DNA of 64,000 nucleotides from Marivirga sericea (GTDB lineage Bacteria > Bacteroidota > Bacteroidia > Cytophagales > Cyclobacteriaceae), in assembly GCF_900177665.1 (NCBI RefSeq), contig NZ_FXAW01000002.1, positions 310,001 through 374,000 on the forward strand, in the 5' to 3' direction. Both the position numbers and the translations under genes were made by a program. The notes below the pieces were generated by a model. The model saw only the letters and a program-made list of their open reading frames with translations. It was not told where the DNA came from and searched no databases. Shown here in pieces: positions 62,721 to 64,000 of the stretch (position 1 is its first letter; each line of letters starts with the position of its first letter).

Positions 62721-64000
62721 TTAGAAAGAGTCTAACTGCCCTTGTGCTGCCGCATAAGACCAAGCTAATACACTTACATCTGCACCTACGGTTGGCTCTG
62801 ATACAACTGCATTATTGCTAATGAATTTAGCGTTGTTTGCTGTGATTTGAGCAGCAAATTCAGTTTCAGTTCTATCATTAGCTGCTGCAGCTGCAGCTGC
62901 ATCTAATTGATCAACAAAAATATCACCTATCGCATTTGTTGTATTAAATTCAAGTCCGATAAATTTGGTAATATCATTAGCGTAATTATCTGAACCTCTT
63001 GGATCATCATCATTATCATCAGCATCAATCTCAATATCTGAACCTTCCGCAAAATCGAAGAAATACGTATTTTGGATATCATATTTAGCACCGTCTCTTA
63101 GATCAGCATAATCACTAGAAGATAGGCCTCTTAAAGAACCGTTGATAAATTTACCAACCAAATTAGTTGATCCATCATCTCCTTCTGAACCATCTAACTC
63201 CATACCATGGTCTCCATCCCATGCGTAACCATTTGCTTCATCAGCTCCAATATATACAAAGTTGTCAATAGTTCCACTCCATCCTTGATCAGTATCGTAT
63301 CCATCATCATCTTGAGCCCAAACTATAAAGTTTGAAATATTAACTGTTCCGCCAAATATTTCAACACCGTCATCTGAGCTATTAATTGACTCAACATGGT
63401 TGATTGTAGTACCTGAACCTACACCACCTAAGGTTAACCCTTGTAATTCATTTCCAGGGCCTAATTCAGCACCAGTAAATCTAATTGATACATATTCAAA
63501 TACACCTGAGTTGTCATCAGCAGCATCGCCACCGTATAGTCCTTCAGTTACTGTAACAGGAATTCCTTCAATTTGCGCTTCAGCAGCTTCAGCTGAAATA
63601 GGGGCGTTACCTAATATTAAAACTCCACCCCATAAACCTCTTTGGGTAGTTAAATCAAGAGAACTTTCAAATTCACCCACTCCAATTTCATCAGCGGTTG
63701 AAGTAAAAACTATTGGAGCCTCAGCTGTTCCATTTGCTTGAATATCACCACCTCTAGCAACTATCAATACAGAAGCTGCTGCAGCGTCACCTGGACGTCC
63801 CTTTATTATAGTACCAGGTTCAATTGTTAATGTGTTGCCTGCAGTTACAATTACTCGTCCTGCTAGTTCCCATATTCTGTCACTAGTCAGCGTAAGATCT
63901 TCTTGGATTAAACCTGAAAGCACTTCATTAGGTAACTGAGCTGGAGCTTCTCCAACTGAAAGCACATGCGTAACTGTTTCTGAATCACCATCAGCATCAG
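62721..64000 (-). CDS. Secreted Asp-rich parallel beta-helix-like protein, N-terminus outside window
   Basis: The frame is open from the right edge (D-A-D-G-D-S-E-T-V-T-H-V at the edge) to a stop at 62721; a GTG at 63965 is internal. About 425 residues are visible. Segments such as L-T-I-E-P-G-T-I-I-K-G-R, G-G-V-L-I-L-G-N-A-P-I and I-N-H-V-E-S-I-N-S-S-D-D-G-V-E-I-F-G-G repeat like coils of a right-handed beta-helix, with many Asp/Gly turns (D-D-D-G-Y-D-T-D-Q-G-W) that could bind calcium. It has no obvious membrane anchor at its C-terminus. It lies upstream of the TonB receptor, a pairing I have seen in Bacteroidota, but function is unknown. Confidence 0.75.
   Translation of the reverse strand, partial: DADGDSETVTHVLSVGEAPAQLPNEVLSGLIQEDLTLTSDRIWELAGRVIVTAGNTLTIEPGTIIKGRPGDAAAASVLIVARGGDIQANGTAEAPIVFTSTADEIGVGEFESSLDLTTQRGLWGGVLILGNAPISAEAAEAQIEGIPVTVTEGLYGGDAADDNSGVFEYVSIRFTGAELGPGNELQGLTLGGVGSGTTINHVESINSSDDGVEIFGGTVNISNFIVWAQDDDGYDTDQGWSGTIDNFVYIGADEANGYAWDGDHGMELDGSEGDDGSTNLVGKFINGSLRGLSSSDYADLRDGAKYDIQNTYFFDFAEGSDIEIDADDNDDDPRGSDNYANDITKFIGLEFNTTNAIGDIFVDQLDAAAAAAANDRTETEFAAQITANNAKFISNNAVVSEPTVGADVSVLAWSYAAAQGQLDSF

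Noticed and set aside
1-64000. CRISPR array, prophage, complete insertion sequence or toxin-antitoxin pair
   Set aside because: I saw no regularly spaced repeats, no phage structural genes, no intact transposase and no convincing toxin-antitoxin gene pair.

Overview
The window is chromosomal DNA of a Bacteroidota bacterium, probably a marine or soil Cytophagales (Marivirga/Fulvivirga-like). This is an inference from lineage-typical families (DUF3347, DUF2911, HYC_CC_PP, GIN-domain lipoprotein, carboxypeptidase-regulatory-like TonB receptor), A-rich rather than Shine-Dalgarno leaders, TAnnTTTG-type -7 promoter elements, and low GC. No species call is possible from sequence reading alone.

Region 1 (1-15.4 kb, all on the minus strand) is a heavy-metal block. 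From the right it starts with a mercury-type operon: ArsR regulator, MerTP transporter, a periplasmic HMA protein, a GDCCVxC protein and a pyridine-nucleotide disulfide oxidoreductase. A promoter covered by two perfect palindromes precedes the regulator. After this come a broken YceI gene, a porin, a small conserved protein and a HYC_CC_PP protein. A Cus-type copper/silver tripartite efflux operon follows (CusA, CusC, CusB), with DUF2911, PepSY and DUF3347 proteins. DUF3347 occurs three times here, once fused to CusB.

Region 2 (15.4-16.5 kb) is a scar of gene fragments, including a classical C2H2 zinc-finger fragment and an ORF with one internal stop, followed by three TGTTCAAAC boxes and a hairpin.

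Region 3 (16.5-48.6 kb, minus strand) is a surface-polysaccharide locus. It holds a WecA-like initiating transferase, glycosyltransferases, two O-antigen ligase/polymerase-like proteins, a flippase, a KpsS-like protein and large membrane proteins. It also holds sugar-nucleotide pathways: a pseudaminic-acid-type nonulosonate set (PseB, PseC, GNAT, aldo/keto reductase, SpsF, GSAM-like aminotransferase, tandem GNAT, PseI) with no recognisable PseG hydrolase; UDP-glucose dehydrogenase plus UDP-xylose synthase, visibly GC-richer than the rest; a WbpO/TviB dehydrogenase plus 4-epimerase; and a WecE/WecD pair for dTDP-Fuc4NAc. A decayed epimerase lies at 28.3-28.7 kb.

Region 4 (49-64 kb) begins with tRNA-His and is ordinary core genome: FtsK, LolA, PyrF, ammonium transporter, MazG, an NqrM-like protein, a GIN-domain lipoprotein, inorganic pyrophosphatase, MscS, a beta-propeller lipoprotein, and a TonB receptor next to a secreted repeat protein cut by the window end. 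The tRNA gene marks a sharp boundary between accessory and core DNA.
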